Below are positions 5,845-6,262 of a stretch of DNA of 6,262 nucleotides, piece after piece. A model generated the notes under the pieces. It saw only the letters and a list, made by a program, of their open reading frames with translations, did not search any database and was not told the DNA's origin. The DNA is taken from NCBI GenBank assembly GCA_020028375.1, contig JAHZNX010000139.1, positions 1 through 6,262 on the forward strand. Reading direction: 5' to 3'. How positions within the stretch are numbered: the stretch's first letter is position 1; every line of letters starts with the position of its first letter. The position numbers and the translations under genes were made by a program. Source of the stretch: Betaproteobacteria bacterium (lineage in GTDB: Bacteria; Pseudomonadota; Gammaproteobacteria; Burkholderiales; SG8-41).

Positions 5845-5850
5845 CCTCCT
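5845..5850 (-). promoter_or_regulatory. Strong Shine-Dalgarno (AGGAGG) of the small exported protein gene
   Basis: A consensus AGGAGG on the minus strand is followed by two in-frame ATGs at 3 bases (5841) and 9 bases (5835). Normal spacing favours 5835. It is the best ribosome binding site in the window and implies high expression of this gene compared with its neighbours. Confidence 0.75.
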
Positions 5851-5898
5851 GTGCAGTGTCACGGATTTCAGATCGTACCCGAACCGGCGCGCATCGCC

Positions 5899-6262
5899 TC
5901 AGCGCCGCGCGGCGTCAGTCTGCGTACCCTGGGAACCCGGCAGCATCACCATGATCATAAGTGCACTCACCGTCCCATCCAGCCCCCGGGCGGCCAGCGC
6001 ATTGACGGGGACTCCGACCTTCAACAGGGTCCGATCTGCAGGAAACGAACTGACCACCGGGATATCTGGCGGCAATAGAACGTGACGCGTCCCGCCGTCG
6101 TAGGCGATGTCGATTTCGTGACCGGCGGCGCTTTTGGTCACCTTGGTCACCGTACCGTTGGTGATGGTCGTCCCCGATTCGGGCATCGGTCCCCTGCCCG
6201 ACCCGAGGGTCGGGGAGCCAGGCGCGATCAGCCGGAATCCATATGAACGCCCCGTACCATCG
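5899..6262 (-). CDS. C-terminal part of a probable exported beta-repeat protein (DUF5666-like), cut by window edge
   Basis: The reading frame is open from the TGA at 5899-5901 to the right edge, about 121 residues. An internal ATG at 6186, with a weak AGGGG 4 bases upstream, could start a 95-residue protein. However, the codons before it read as ordinary protein (RSYGFRLIAPGSPTLGSG), so I prefer a longer gene beginning outside the window. The segment TITNGTVTKV, then AYDGGTRHVLLPPDIPVV, FPADRTLLKVGVPVNALAAR and DGTVSALMIMV resembles the last domain of exported proteins with DUF5666-like repeats, some of which carry misleading transporter names in annotations. This is a recollection of pattern, not a search. 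Function is unknown. It is 63 bases upstream of the small exported protein and could be co-transcribed with it. Confidence 0.6.
   Translation of the reverse strand, partial: DGTGRSYGFRLIAPGSPTLGSGRGPMPESGTTITNGTVTKVTKSAAGHEIDIAYDGGTRHVLLPPDIPVVSSFPADRTLLKVGVPVNALAARGLDGTVSALMIMVMLPGSQGTQTDAARR

Noticed and set aside
5872..5877. TACGAT on the minus strand as a -10 box for the small exported protein gene.
   Set aside because: It is a 4-of-6 match but has no convincing -35 element at 16-18 bases. It is kept only as a possibility.

Overview
This 6,262-base window is GC-rich and densely packed with bacterial genes. Coding is near-continuous, stop/start overlaps are common, and GTG and TTG starts occur. 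The gene content (acyl-CoA dehydrogenase with a kinase partner, nitronate monooxygenase-like flavoprotein, exported proteins) suggests a Gram-negative proteobacterium that catabolises lipid-like, lactone or steroid-like compounds. I infer this from gene families and codon use only. There is no rRNA or marker gene to place it further.

Left block (6-2553, minus strand). Three genes form a tight unit transcribed right to left: an acyl-CoA dehydrogenase of the ACAD10/11 type, an aminoglycoside-phosphotransferase-fold kinase (GTGA overlap), and a ~100-residue DUF6285-like protein (ATGA overlap). The composition matches LvaC, LvaA and LvaB of the Pseudomonas levulinate pathway, and the kinase+dehydrogenase pair is fused in mammalian ACAD10/ACAD11. 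The likely job is to phosphorylate the hydroxyl of a 4-hydroxyacyl-CoA and then rearrange it so that it can enter beta-oxidation.

Centre (2554-3762, plus strand). A roughly 100-base divergent control region with short palindromes precedes an exported six-bladed beta-propeller of the paraoxonase/SMP-30 type. Its calcium ligands look conserved, but the paraoxonase histidine dyad is not. Lactonases of this fold release hydroxy acids from lactones. The pairing with a 4-hydroxyacyl-CoA cassette therefore suggests a lactone-to-4-hydroxy-acid-to-beta-oxidation route. This is a hypothesis, and the CoA ligase it needs is not in the window.

Right block (3749-6262, minus strand). The propeller gene ends tail-to-tail, with a 14-base overlap, on a histidine phosphatase. 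That gene is coupled by an ATGA overlap to an upstream nitronate monooxygenase-family flavoprotein. The flavoprotein starts at TTG, four bases after a perfect 14-bp inverted repeat that fills most of the gap to the next gene. Further upstream are a small exported beta-rich protein with a strong ribosome binding site, and the C-terminal part of a protein cut by the window edge. No RNA genes, insertion sequences, CRISPR arrays or replication origins were seen, and no stretch longer than about 110 bases lacks a gene.
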